Assembly: GCA_016931655.1 (NCBI GenBank)
Contig: JAFGEJ010000058.1
Location: 1-41,043, forward strand
Reading direction: 5' to 3'
Source: Phycisphaerae bacterium
Lineage (GTDB): Bacteria; Planctomycetota; Phycisphaerae; SM23-33
Length of the DNA stretch: 41,043 nt
A program made the translations under genes and the position numbers. Positions within the stretch are counted from its first letter, which is position 1, and the number at the start of each line of letters is the position of its first letter. The notes under the pieces were generated by a model. The model ran no database searches, was not told the DNA's origin, and worked only from the letters and a program-made list of their open reading frames with translations. Positions 18,429 to 27,319 of the stretch are shown here, piece by piece.

Positions 18429-19400
18429 TCATCGTTTCGCGCTTGCTTTGCGGGCCGCGGCGGCGCGGGCGGCCAGGAACGCGCACAACGCAACGTCCAG
18501 ACTGTCCGACGTTGAAATCCGCTTGTAGTCGATCCGGCCGGCAATGCATTTTCGCTGCACTTCGTGACAGAATTCATGTACCTCTTTCAAATACGCCTCG
18601 CGCAGCGCCCGCGGCTGAACGTTTACCCGGCCGAGGCCCTCCAGGCCCAGAAACTGCGTGTTGCCCTGGAAGGGAAATTCCAACTCGTCCTCGTCGAGGA
18701 TGTGCAGCACGAGCACCTCGTGGCCGCGATGCCGGAAATGCTCCAGCGCCCGGATCACGCCTTCCGTCTCGGCAAACAGGTCGCTGATGAGACACACCAG
18801 TCCGCGGCGGGAAATTTTCTCCGCCATCGTGTGGGCGACGGATTCCAACGACGTTTTTCGCGTTGTTTCTGCGGCGCTCATCGCGTGGATCATGGCCCGA
18901 AGCTGCTGCGGCGAGGTGGAAGGCGGCAGGTGCGTGACCAGTTCCTCGTCGAAAATGCCCAGCCCCACGGCGTCCTGCTGTTGCTGGAGCAGAAACGCCA
19001 GCGACGCCGCCGCCGTCGCGGCGTATTCGTATTTGGACATCGATGGTGTTCTGATTCGGTTTTGGCTTGCCGTTCCGCCGTAGCGCATGGACTCGGACGC
19101 GTCGAGCAGGAACATGGCTTTTAGGTTTGTTTCCTCCTCGTATTGCTTGATGTAGAACCGGTCGGTGCGGGCCTGGACTTTCCAGTCGATGTGGCGGATG
19201 TCATCGCCCCAGACGTACTCGCGGTGCGAGGCGAATTCGACGCTGAAGCCGCGGAACGGGCTGCGATGCAGGCCGCTGACAAACCCCTCCACCACATGCC
19301 GCGCGCGGATGTCCAGGCGCGTAATCGCCGCCAGCACCTTCGGATCGAGATACTGCAACAGTTCGTTCGTGTTGTTACCGTTGGTTGGCATTATTTTCAA
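18429..19400 (-). CDS. DUF58 domain-containing protein
   Basis: GFSVEFASHREYVWGDDIRHIDWKVQARTDRFYIKQYEEETNLKAMFLLDASESM. Confidence 0.93.
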   Translation of the reverse strand: MKIMPTNGNNTNELLQYLDPKVLAAITRLDIRARHVVEGFVSGLHRSPFRGFSVEFASHREYVWGDDIRHIDWKVQARTDRFYIKQYEEETNLKAMFLLDASESMRYGGTASQNRIRTPSMSKYEYAATAAASLAFLLQQQQDAVGLGIFDEELVTHLPPSTSPQQLRAMIHAMSAAETTRKTSLESVAHTMAEKISRRGLVCLISDLFAETEGVIRALEHFRHRGHEVLVLHILDEDELEFPFQGNTQFLGLEGLGRVNVQPRALREAYLKEVHEFCHEVQRKCIAGRIDYKRISTSDSLDVALCAFLAARAAAARKASAKR

Positions 19401-19422
19401 TTTTTCCCATAACTCTCTATAC

Positions 19423-19823
19423 TGTCATCCTGAGCGAAGCGAGTCTTCGAGCGCAGTCGAAGGACCTTACTCCCAGGTTCGGGTCAGGTTGTCCCAGTTC
19501 GGGTTCATGCTTTCAATCAGTTGATTTTTCTTCTCCCTTCGCCAGCCTTTAAGTTGTTTTTCGCGTCGAATAGCGGATTCGACTTCCGAATAATGTTCAT
19601 AATACACGAGTTTGTTCACCTTGTATTTTCTCGTGAAGCCGGGAAACTCGCCGCTTTGATGCTCTGACACGCGGCGTTCCAGATTGTTTGTCATGCCGAT
19701 GTATAACACCCGATTGGTTCGGTTGGCCATCATGTACATGTAATAGTTGTGGTCTCTCATAACGCAAAACCCAAGATTAGGTCCTTCGACTGCGCTCGAA
19801 GACTCGCTCCGCTCAGGATGACA
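19423..19823 (-). mobile_element. Candidate autonomous GIY-YIG repeat element (unit C)
   Basis: 45-bp terminal inverted repeats 19423-19467 and 19779-19823 (44/45 identical) bracketing one ORF whose stop codon overlaps the end of one repeat. Confidence 0.75.
19467..19760 (-). CDS. Small GIY-YIG nuclease family protein
   Basis: NYYMYMMANRTNRVLYIGMTNNLERRVSEHQSGEFPGFTRKYKVNKLVYYEHYSEVESAIRREKQLKGWRREKKNQLIESMNPNW; YIG, conserved Arg and Glu present. Confidence 0.95.
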   Translation of the reverse strand: MRDHNYYMYMMANRTNRVLYIGMTNNLERRVSEHQSGEFPGFTRKYKVNKLVYYEHYSEVESAIRREKQLKGWRREKKNQLIESMNPNWDNLTRTWE

Positions 19824-19827
19824 AAAT

Positions 19828-19987
19828 TGTCATCCCGAGCGGAAGCCTGAAAGGCTGAAGTCGAGGGATCTCACGTGTTCGATCATGTATTCATCATTCT
19901 TACGTTTCCTTATTTTCGTATCGATCTTCCTTCCTGCGCGTGGGTTCCTTCGACTTCGCTCGAAGACTCGCTCCGCTCAGGATGACA
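19828..19987. repeat. TGTCATCCTGAGCG-family inverted pair, unit D (no recognisable ORF)
   Basis: tgtcatcccgagcggaagcctgaaaggctgaagtcgagggatct ... ggttccttcgacttcgctcgaagactcgctccgctcaggatgaca; 4 bp from unit C. Confidence 0.85.
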
Positions 19988-20034
19988 AAAATATTGCGCC
20001 CAGGAAGACAATAAGTTGGTTATGTATATATGTA

Positions 20035-21096
20035 CTATTCCTCCACCGCGTTACTCGTAGCCGGGTTGGCGGCGATGGGGGATTCCTTGGCGGGGATGAG
20101 TTCCAGCAGCTTGTCGATAATCGTATCGGTGCTCAGGCCGTCCGCGTCGGCATTGAAGTTCGTCACGATGCGGTGGCGCAGCACGGGTTTGGCGACGGCC
20201 TGCACGTCTTCGGTGCTGACGTGGAATCGCCCGTGCAGCACGGCCCGGACCTTTCCGCCGAGGATGAGGTACTGGCAGGCCCGCGGCCCGGCGCCCCAGG
20301 AAATGTAATCCCGCACGATCTGGGGCGCCTGGCCCGCTTCTCCCGCCAACGGCCCGACGCGCGTCGCGCGCACCAGCTTCATCGCGTACTGGATCACGTG
20401 GTCGGCTACGGGCACGCGGCGGATGATCTGCTGGATTCGCAGGATATCCTCGCCGCTGAGTACGTGCGTCAGTTGCGGTTCCTCGCCGGCCGTCGTACGG
20501 CGGATCACGTCGAACTCGTCGTCCCAGCCGGGGTAGTTCACGAGAATTTTGTACATGAACCGGTCCTGCTGGGCTTCGGGCAGCGGGTACGTGCCCTCCT
20601 GCTCGATGGGGTTCTGCGTCGCCAGCACGAAGAACGGGTCGGCCATCGGCATACGTTCGCCGCCGACGGACACCTGCCGCTCCTGCATCGCCTCCAGCAG
20701 CGCCGCCTGCGTCTTGGGCGGCGTGCGGTTGATTTCGTCGGCCAGGATGATGTTGTGGAAGATCGGGCCCTGCAGGAATTTAAACTCCCGTTGCCCGGTC
20801 GCGCGGTCTTCCTGGATCACTTCCGTGCCGGTGATGTCCGAGGGCATCAGGTCGGGCGTGAACTGGATGCGGGCGAAGCGCAGGTCGAGACACTGGGCCA
20901 GCGAGCTGACCATGAGCGTTTTGGCCAGGCCGGGCACGCCCTCCAGAATCGCGTGGCCGCGGGCGAAAATGCACGTCAAGAGTTGTTCAAGCACGTCGGT
21001 CTGTCCGACAATCACGCGGGCCAGTTCCCGGCGGATCGTCTGATAGGCTTCGGTGAGTTTTCGAGCGGCCTGAATGTCGTCATGTTCTTCCGTCAT
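20035..21096 (-). CDS. MoxR-family AAA ATPase
   Basis: [43 protein letters not shown]...[40 protein letters not shown]. Confidence 0.96.
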   Translation of the reverse strand: MTEEHDDIQAARKLTEAYQTIRRELARVIVGQTDVLEQLLTCIFARGHAILEGVPGLAKTLMVSSLAQCLDLRFARIQFTPDLMPSDITGTEVIQEDRATGQREFKFLQGPIFHNIILADEINRTPPKTQAALLEAMQERQVSVGGERMPMADPFFVLATQNPIEQEGTYPLPEAQQDRFMYKILVNYPGWDDEFDVIRRTTAGEEPQLTHVLSGEDILRIQQIIRRVPVADHVIQYAMKLVRATRVGPLAGEAGQAPQIVRDYISWGAGPRACQYLILGGKVRAVLHGRFHVSTEDVQAVAKPVLRHRIVTNFNADADGLSTDTIIDKLLELIPAKESPIAANPATSNAVEE

Positions 21097-21109
21097 GTTG
21101 TATCTCCTA

Positions 21110-21165
21110 TCAGCGTTCAGCTTTCAGCAGTCAGCTTTCAGCGGTCAGCTTTCAGCGGTCAGCCT
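21110..21165. repeat. Heptamer array (TCAGCNN)8
   Basis: TCAGCGT TCAGCTT TCAGCAG TCAGCTT TCAGCGG TCAGCTT TCAGCGG TCAGCCT, followed by a C/T-rich stretch of similar period. Confidence 0.92.
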
Positions 21166-21225
21166 TTCTTTCCTGCTGCCTTCTTTTCTTCTCTTCCTTC
21201 TGCCTGCTTCCTGCTGCCTGTTTTC

Positions 21226-22362
21226 TTACCGTTGCATTACCGGCAGGTAGCCGTAGGGCAGTTGCAGGATCATGCAGGCGATGGCGGTCCCGTAGATCGG
21301 GCCGATACCGTCGCCGTTCCAGTTGCCGTCGGGGGCCTGCATCCCCGCGAGGCGGTCGCGAATGCGGGGGTAATAGTCCCGCCAGTCTTTTCCGCCGCGC
21401 TGGTACATGCCCTGGGAATAGTACAGTTGCGTGTAGAAATAATGTCCCGCACCGCCGTCGACGCGAACGTTCTTTTTGCAGTATTCGATGAGCCGTTCGA
21501 CCATTTTCGCCTCGACGCCGGCCCCGCCCGTGCGCGTGTCATAGATACCGGCCGAATAGAAGCACGCCACCGCGGCTGCCGAGATGGCCGGCAGGCTATT
21601 GCCCCGGCTACGGGCGGAGTAACAGATGCCCCCGTCAGCCTGCTGGCAGGATTTCAGGTACAGCACGGCTCGCTGGATGGTGCTGCGGGGCACCTTGATT
21701 CCCACGTTGCGGCAGGCGCGCAGGGCCTGGAGTTGCGTAACGGTTACCGACCCTTCATCGCTTCGGCCGTCGGGCGTGTAAATCCATCCGCCGGCGTGTT
21801 TCTGGGCGGCTCCCAGGTCGGACTGCGCCCGGGCGGTTAAATTCACGGCCCCTTCCAGGACGGCCCGGATGCGCTGGGCGCGATCGGAGGTTTTGTCCCC
21901 CTCCATGCCGTAACATTCCGCGAGGAACAACATGCCGAAGCCATGCCCGTACATGCTTCGGGATTCCGATCCCTCCCCGGCGATGAGGATTTCCTTCCGG
22001 TTCCGCTGTTGTCCCGCCTCCGCGACGTTGAGCACGAAATTCAGCGCCCGCGAGACGCTTCGCTGGTACGGCCCGGATTCCGGCGTCGAGCCGTTGGCGA
22101 GGAACGCCAGCCCCGCCAGGGACGTCATGACCACCGGGTAAATGCCCCATCCGCCGCTGTTGAGCCAGCTTCCGTCCTGTCGCTGCGTGCGTTCCAGGTA
22201 GCGCAGGGCTTTGTCAATTCGGCTGGCGGTGTCGCGCGTGACCATCTCCGGCAGGATGCGCGAGGGCGTCGCCGCCGTAGTGGCCGCGGGCCAATGCACC
22301 GCCGGCCAAAATACCAGGGTTGCTATCAGCATCGCCGAGATGATCGTGTTTCGCGTGGTCAT
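21226..22362 (-). CDS. Prenyltransferase/squalene-oxidase-repeat (terpenoid-cyclase-like fold) secreted protein
   Basis: Repeats ALRYLERTQRQDGSW, AVLYLKSCQQADGGICY, DRLAGMQAPDGNWNGDG; N-terminal signal. Confidence 0.85.
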   Translation of the reverse strand: MTTRNTIISAMLIATLVFWPAVHWPAATTAATPSRILPEMVTRDTASRIDKALRYLERTQRQDGSWLNSGGWGIYPVVMTSLAGLAFLANGSTPESGPYQRSVSRALNFVLNVAEAGQQRNRKEILIAGEGSESRSMYGHGFGMLFLAECYGMEGDKTSDRAQRIRAVLEGAVNLTARAQSDLGAAQKHAGGWIYTPDGRSDEGSVTVTQLQALRACRNVGIKVPRSTIQRAVLYLKSCQQADGGICYSARSRGNSLPAISAAAVACFYSAGIYDTRTGGAGVEAKMVERLIEYCKKNVRVDGGAGHYFYTQLYYSQGMYQRGGKDWRDYYPRIRDRLAGMQAPDGNWNGDGIGPIYGTAIACMILQLPYGYLPVMQR

Positions 22363-22366
22363 GTAA

Positions 22367-25300
22367 TTATTCGCCGTACACCGCGATTCCTTTGCCCGTT
22401 TCCATCGCCAGTCGCCCAGCCGTCATCGCCAAACGCCGCGAAAACGCCGCCGGTTTTTTCCCGGCGGCATCCGCCAGGGGCAGATGCTGCACGACCTTTC
22501 CCGTGGCCTTGTCCATCAGCACGCAGGTTCCGCCGGCATTGTCCTGACGGGACAAACTCACGGCGAGATAGTTTTCACCCTGCGTAAAGGAATACAACGA
22601 AGGAGCGTCGCCCACCGCCGCCGGCTCCTCCTGCCAAAGGAGCTTGCCCGTAACCGGATCGAAGGCCGCCACGACCAGCCGGCGGGTCGTCGAAGTGGAC
22701 GAACCGCCTTGCGCCGCCGCTTCGGCGGCAAAGACGTACACGCGATGTTCGTCGAACACCGCATTGGCCGGCTGGATTGTCGGCCCGCCGGAGGAGGAAT
22801 TCCAGCGGAGCGTCGTCGTTTTTTGCGTGGGCGCCCGGAACGGATGCAGCAGTACCGTTGCGTCCGGCCCCCGGACCGCCAGGAAGTACCGATTCCCGCC
22901 CAGCAGCTCGCCGGCACTTTCGGGGGAGGATATGGTTTGTTCCCGAACGGGCCGACTGGTACGCCGCACGTCGTAAACGGTAGCGGCGTCGCCGCCGACA
23001 ATCGCCAGCAGGCCGGCGCCCAGAGATTTCACGTCAACGGCGCCCGCGGGGCGCCTCGGCGCGAGTTTGGGAAGAATCGTGTGCGAAAGGAGCTTTTTCC
23101 CGTTTCTGGCGTCGAGAACAACGGCGGAAAGACCCGCGGCGCATTCGGGAACCACAACCACGTCGTCAACGACAACCGGCGTGAACGCGGAAACAACGTG
23201 ATCTTCGGACAAATCTGAACGACGTATCATCCTTCCGCCTTGGAGCACTACTCCGGGCGGACCGCCGATAATAATATTGGGTGGAGGGGATTCGGATTTC
23301 CGCGGCCTTGACTTTGACGCATATTCCCATCGCACCTTATTGGCGACGATGTCGAAGGCGACGACGGAATTGTCGCGTCCCCAGGCAATAACAAGCCCCT
23401 CGCCTACGGCGACGCCGCCGACATTCGGACAGCCGAGAGTCTCCCACTCCGTCTGCCGGAGCAGTTTGCACGTATCGACCCGAAAGACACTCAGGCCCTG
23501 CAGGTTCGCGACAGCCGCGATGGTTCCGTCCCGGCTGAGACCGGCACAAAGAGGTTGATTGGGCTGGCGGCGAATTTTTGTCAAAGCAACACCACGGACG
23601 GCTTCCTCGGCGTTGCTGGCGGACGTGTCCACCAGGAGCGTTTTGTCCCCAGCCTGCACGAACAGAAGCTGCCCCAGGCGAAGGGGAGTGCCCTCGGCGT
23701 CGAAAAGCAACGCCGCGCCGGGGGAAGAGAGCGTAAAAATCGGACGCAGCGGCGGACGAATATAACTCGGCGTTGTGTCCGTGGTTTGGGCCGATGGGGC
23801 GCCGCCGGGTTTGATTTTTCCTTCGTCCATGTTGCGCAATACCTTCTCCAGCGGTCCGCGAATGTCAGCGAAGGCGATGGGAGTATCGGCGGGAAGCTCA
23901 TCCAGATCGATGCGTGCGTGACGGGCCGGGACGAGTTGCCCGGCGGCGGTGTAGATTGCCGCCAGGGCCGCCAGTGCGGAAGGCCGATGCGAACTGTCCT
24001 GTCGGCAGGTTACCTCTCGCAGCAGTTCCTCGCAGTGGCGAAGGTGTTCATCGGCCCGGGCGGCGTCATTCGTCTTGCAGGCTCGATAGAAAAATATCTC
24101 CGCCGCGGCAAAACACGCCTCGTCCGCGTACTGACTTAACGGCCAGCGTTTTTGAATGGACAGATAGGCTTCGGGTGTGTTTTCCCGCCGCGCTTGTTGC
24201 AGCGCCCGGAGGGCTTGGGCGTCGAATTCGGCGTATACCTTCTGCCCGTGGACCTGGATCAGCCGATGGATGAACTGGTACGCCCACGCCCGGCCGGGCA
24301 GTGTGGGATCCTTCGACCCGAAGGTCCGTTGCGGGTCCACGTCCGCCCCGATGCGCACGTCCACAACCTCCTCTTCGGGAAACTGCTCGCCCAGCACGTG
24401 GGCCGTCGCCACGGCTTCGTTGAATCGCCCGACGTGCTCCAGGACCCTGGCGGTGCGGATTTGCATATGGGCCCGCTCCTGATTCGTTTGCGCCAGGTCC
24501 CGCGCCCGATCAAACCACGCCAGGCTTTTCGTCGCGTCTTTTTCGCGGTTCCCCAGGGCGATACAGGTCCGGTAACGTCGCTGGCGAAGCCGGGCGCAGC
24601 GGAAGCGTTTTTCCTCGCCGGCGGGCAGAGTATTCGCCAGGCTCTCCGCCGCGACGTAATCCTTCAAGGCGGTTTCATATCGGTCGCAGTGAAAGGAAAG
24701 ATCGCCGCGCTGGGTCAGCAGGTCGATGCACGTTTGGGACGGTGCGTTTTTCATGCGCTCGGTCAGGCCGGCGAAGGTCTGGTCGTAGTCGAAATAGGCG
24801 CACAGGCCCAGGGCGCTGGCGGCGATGAGCTTGCCGCCCATGCTCACCAGGTTGCCCAGCCATCCGTCGGCCTGCAGGGGCTCGGAGGCGACGGCGTAAT
24901 CGCTCAGCCGCACGCGCCACAGCTTGCCCTCCCCCGCCAGCAGCAGATGTTTTTGTGTGACGGCGGGGTCGCCGAAACATTCCATTGCCCCGTTCCGCCA
25001 GAGTTCCTTTCCGTCGCTCGCCCGCAGGATGCTCACCCCTTCTCCGGCGAGGCACACCCGGCCGCCGTCGAGGGCGGCCAGGTGGCGATTCCGCACGCGG
25101 CGCCACAGCAGCGTTCCGTCGTCGGCGCGAAAGGCCAACACTTCGTCATCGTCGGCGGGCATGGTAATCACCACGCCGTCGCTGACAATAACGGGACTGA
25201 CGCCTCCCGAATTCGTTCCGGCGGACGGTTGGATGGACGAGGACGTTATCACCGGTGTCGGAACCGAACCGGGATTTGCCGTCGCCTCGCCGTACTGGTA

Positions 25301-27076
25301 CGCCCAGAGGGCCCGGCTGGTGTGGGCGTCGAAGGCCGCCGTCACGCCCGCGTTGGTGGTGACGAACACCCGATCCTCCGCCACCGCCGGCGGCGCCGCG
25401 GGCGTGCTATGCCACGTCAGCGCCGGCAGGCCGTACATCGCCCCTTTGAAGACGGGCGTCTGGGCGATCTGCGTCTTCCATTGCAGCCGGCCCGTTGCGG
25501 CGTCCAGACACACCAGGTAAAACATCTCGCCGTACAGAACCGTCGTATACAATCGCCCTTCGTTTTCCCGATCGGCTGTGGACAGGTACGTCGGAGGCGA
25601 AAGAAACGTGCAGTCGCGCAGGAACGGATCGCCGCCGCCGGAAGCGTTTTCCGACCATCCGACAATCCATTCGAGCTTGCCCTGGCCGTGTAACGACAAC
25701 GCCGCCAGGGACGACGCTTCCGTGGGCGGTTTTTCCGTGTTCCCGAAGGCAACGTGAGCATACTGAATCGTCTGTGGGGCAAACCGGCAGACGGTGTAGA
25801 CGCGCCCGCCGCCGACGGTCAGGCTGTACCGACCCCGGTCGAGCAGGAATAACGAGGGAAACCGGGCGTAATGGCTCGAATGTATCGCCATAATTCGAGC
25901 GTTTCTTTCGTCGGACGATTTTGCGGTTCGTTCCATTGGCAGGGGTTGGGACTGCCAACCGTGATCGGAATCGTTTTGCCCGGTTTGTGCGTCCACCGCC
26001 ACGACGCGCTCGTCGTCGCGATACAGGATCAGGTCTCCCACGACGACGGGACGAATCAGCGGCGCCAGGGGCAGTGTAAGGCGGCGATTGCCCTGGCGGA
26101 TGCGCAGGGAGACGCGCCCGCCGAGAAGTTCCACGTCGCTGACCTGGCCGAGGATGTCCGGGCGAATTTGCAATCCCCGGGCGGGGTCATCCGCGGAGTT
26201 GTCCGCGGCGGGATAGCGCCAATAGGGGCGAAGGACCGCGCGGGTGTCGGGCATAACGCCCAGGCCCGTCGGCAGGCCGCCCCAGCCGGGATAGGTGGTT
26301 TTCAGAACTGTCGCGGCGGGGCGCGACGGACATGGAATGGCGAGATAGGCCTTAAGGGCGGCGGGGAGATTCTGCTCGCGCCCCGCCAGTGTTGCGCGGG
26401 CCTGGGGATATTTTGTGCGAAGCTCTTTGGCCAGCGTCTTGGCCTGCTCGGTTTGGCCGGCGAGATGATACGCGACGGCGGTTTTCAACAGCAGAAGCGG
26501 TACGCGGGTTTTGTCCGCCTCGGCAAGAAGCGCCCGCCAGGTTCGCCCCGCCTGGGCAAACTGGGCATGGTCGAACTGCCAGTCTCCCATCGCCTCTTCG
26601 GCCTTCGGCCCGACGCGAGTGTACTTGTACCGTTTTGCGACGTTTTTGATCCCCCGCGGGTCGCCCGCCGCAAGGGCGTCGTCCAGTTTCCGTTGGGCCT
26701 TGGGGTCGTACAGGCGACGATATCGCTCCAGGCCTTCGGGCGGAATTTCACCAAGCACTCGCAGGGCTTCATCGCGAAGGGGAAGAAAACGTCGTTGTTC
26801 TTTTCCCGCCGGAACAAAGCCGGCGTCGGGTTTGTCGATGAGGGCCTGGAGAATTTTAATCGCTTCGGCGTAGTCCTTTTTCTTCACCGCCGCCCGGGAC
26901 CTGGCGAGCCAGTCCGTCATGTCCGGATCGCACTTGACCAGGGGAGAAACGCCGGCGGAGGCGGCGCCGCCGCGATGAGCGGTGGCTACTCTTCTCTGGG
27001 CAGACGCCGCCGAGGCGGCGCAGAAACACAACGCCGCGATCATCGTCGCTCGAAATTCCCTTCGCCCGAACTTCAT
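22367..27076 (-). CDS. Large secreted PQQ-like beta-propeller protein with TPR-like regions
   Basis: ATG 27076 (MKFGRREFRATMIAALCFCAASAASA signal). Propeller-type motifs such as VYVFAAEAA...VVAAFDPVTGKLLWQEE, VCLDAATGRLQWKTQI, AAFDAHTSRALWAYQYG, LAFRADDGTLLWRRV. Confidence 0.85.
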   Translation of the reverse strand: MKFGRREFRATMIAALCFCAASAASAQRRVATAHRGGAASAGVSPLVKCDPDMTDWLARSRAAVKKKDYAEAIKILQALIDKPDAGFVPAGKEQRRFLPLRDEALRVLGEIPPEGLERYRRLYDPKAQRKLDDALAAGDPRGIKNVAKRYKYTRVGPKAEEAMGDWQFDHAQFAQAGRTWRALLAEADKTRVPLLLLKTAVAYHLAGQTEQAKTLAKELRTKYPQARATLAGREQNLPAALKAYLAIPCPSRPAATVLKTTYPGWGGLPTGLGVMPDTRAVLRPYWRYPAADNSADDPARGLQIRPDILGQVSDVELLGGRVSLRIRQGNRRLTLPLAPLIRPVVVGDLILYRDDERVVAVDAQTGQNDSDHGWQSQPLPMERTAKSSDERNARIMAIHSSHYARFPSLFLLDRGRYSLTVGGGRVYTVCRFAPQTIQYAHVAFGNTEKPPTEASSLAALSLHGQGKLEWIVGWSENASGGGDPFLRDCTFLSPPTYLSTADRENEGRLYTTVLYGEMFYLVCLDAATGRLQWKTQIAQTPVFKGAMYGLPALTWHSTPAAPPAVAEDRVFVTTNAGVTAAFDAHTSRALWAYQYGEATANPGSVPTPVITSSSIQPSAGTNSGGVSPVIVSDGVVITMPADDDEVLAFRADDGTLLWRRVRNRHLAALDGGRVCLAGEGVSILRASDGKELWRNGAMECFGDPAVTQKHLLLAGEGKLWRVRLSDYAVASEPLQADGWLGNLVSMGGKLIAASALGLCAYFDYDQTFAGLTERMKNAPSQTCIDLLTQRGDLSFHCDRYETALKDYVAAESLANTLPAGEEKRFRCARLRQRRYRTCIALGNREKDATKSLAWFDRARDLAQTNQERAHMQIRTARVLEHVGRFNEAVATAHVLGEQFPEEEVVDVRIGADVDPQRTFGSKDPTLPGRAWAYQFIHRLIQVHGQKVYAEFDAQALRALQQARRENTPEAYLSIQKRWPLSQYADEACFAAAEIFFYRACKTNDAARADEHLRHCEELLREVTCRQDSSHRPSALAALAAIYTAAGQLVPARHARIDLDELPADTPIAFADIRGPLEKVLRNMDEGKIKPGGAPSAQTTDTTPSYIRPPLRPIFTLSSPGAALLFDAEGTPLRLGQLLFVQAGDKTLLVDTSASNAEEAVRGVALTKIRRQPNQPLCAGLSRDGTIAAVANLQGLSVFRVDTCKLLRQTEWETLGCPNVGGVAVGEGLVIAWGRDNSVVAFDIVANKVRWEYASKSRPRKSESPPPNIIIGGPPGVVLQGGRMIRRSDLSEDHVVSAFTPVVVDDVVVVPECAAGLSAVVLDARNGKKLLSHTILPKLAPRRPAGAVDVKSLGAGLLAIVGGDAATVYDVRRTSRPVREQTISSPESAGELLGGNRYFLAVRGPDATVLLHPFRAPTQKTTTLRWNSSSGGPTIQPANAVFDEHRVYVFAAEAAAQGGSSTSTTRRLVVAAFDPVTGKLLWQEEPAAVGDAPSLYSFTQGENYLAVSLSRQDNAGGTCVLMDKATGKVVQHLPLADAAGKKPAAFSRRLAMTAGRLAMETGKGIAVYGE

Positions 27077-27172
27077 ATCACTGCTGTTGTTCCGTATACG
27101 GCCAATAGGTATGAAACCCACGTATTGGACGCGAGTTTCGGCGTTTTGTTTCCTAAGAAAATCAAGATTTTC

Positions 27173-27310
27173 TACCACAGAGACCTGCCTACCGGCAGGC
27201 AGGCACAGAGGGCACAGAGTTTTTTGAGTTCTGGCTTTTAGCTGTAAACGTTCAGTATTTAGCTTCTAACTTCCAGCTTCTTCCTCTGTGATCTCTGTGT
27301 CTCTGTGGTA
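27173..27310. repeat. Composite repeat: inverted CACAGAG nonamer arrays flanking a heptamer array, with a nested palindrome
   Basis: Left ACCACAGAG...GGCACAGAGGGCACAGAG, right CTCTGTGATCTCTGTGTCTCTGTGGT; heptamers at 27229-27284; CCTGCCTACCGGCAGGCAGG at 27184-27203. Confidence 0.85.
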
Positions 27311-27319
27311 AAAAATATG

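Noticed and set aside
21110-21230. Possible CRISPR array from TCAGCTTTCAGC repeats
   Set aside because: Units are contiguous 7-mers with no unique spacers, and no cas genes are nearby.
19885-21840. 651-aa plus-strand ORF
   Set aside because: Antisense to MoxR and the squalene-cyclase-like gene, and starts in repeat DNA.
24152-25693. 513-aa plus-strand ORF
   Set aside because: Antisense to the PQQ propeller gene; shadow ORF.
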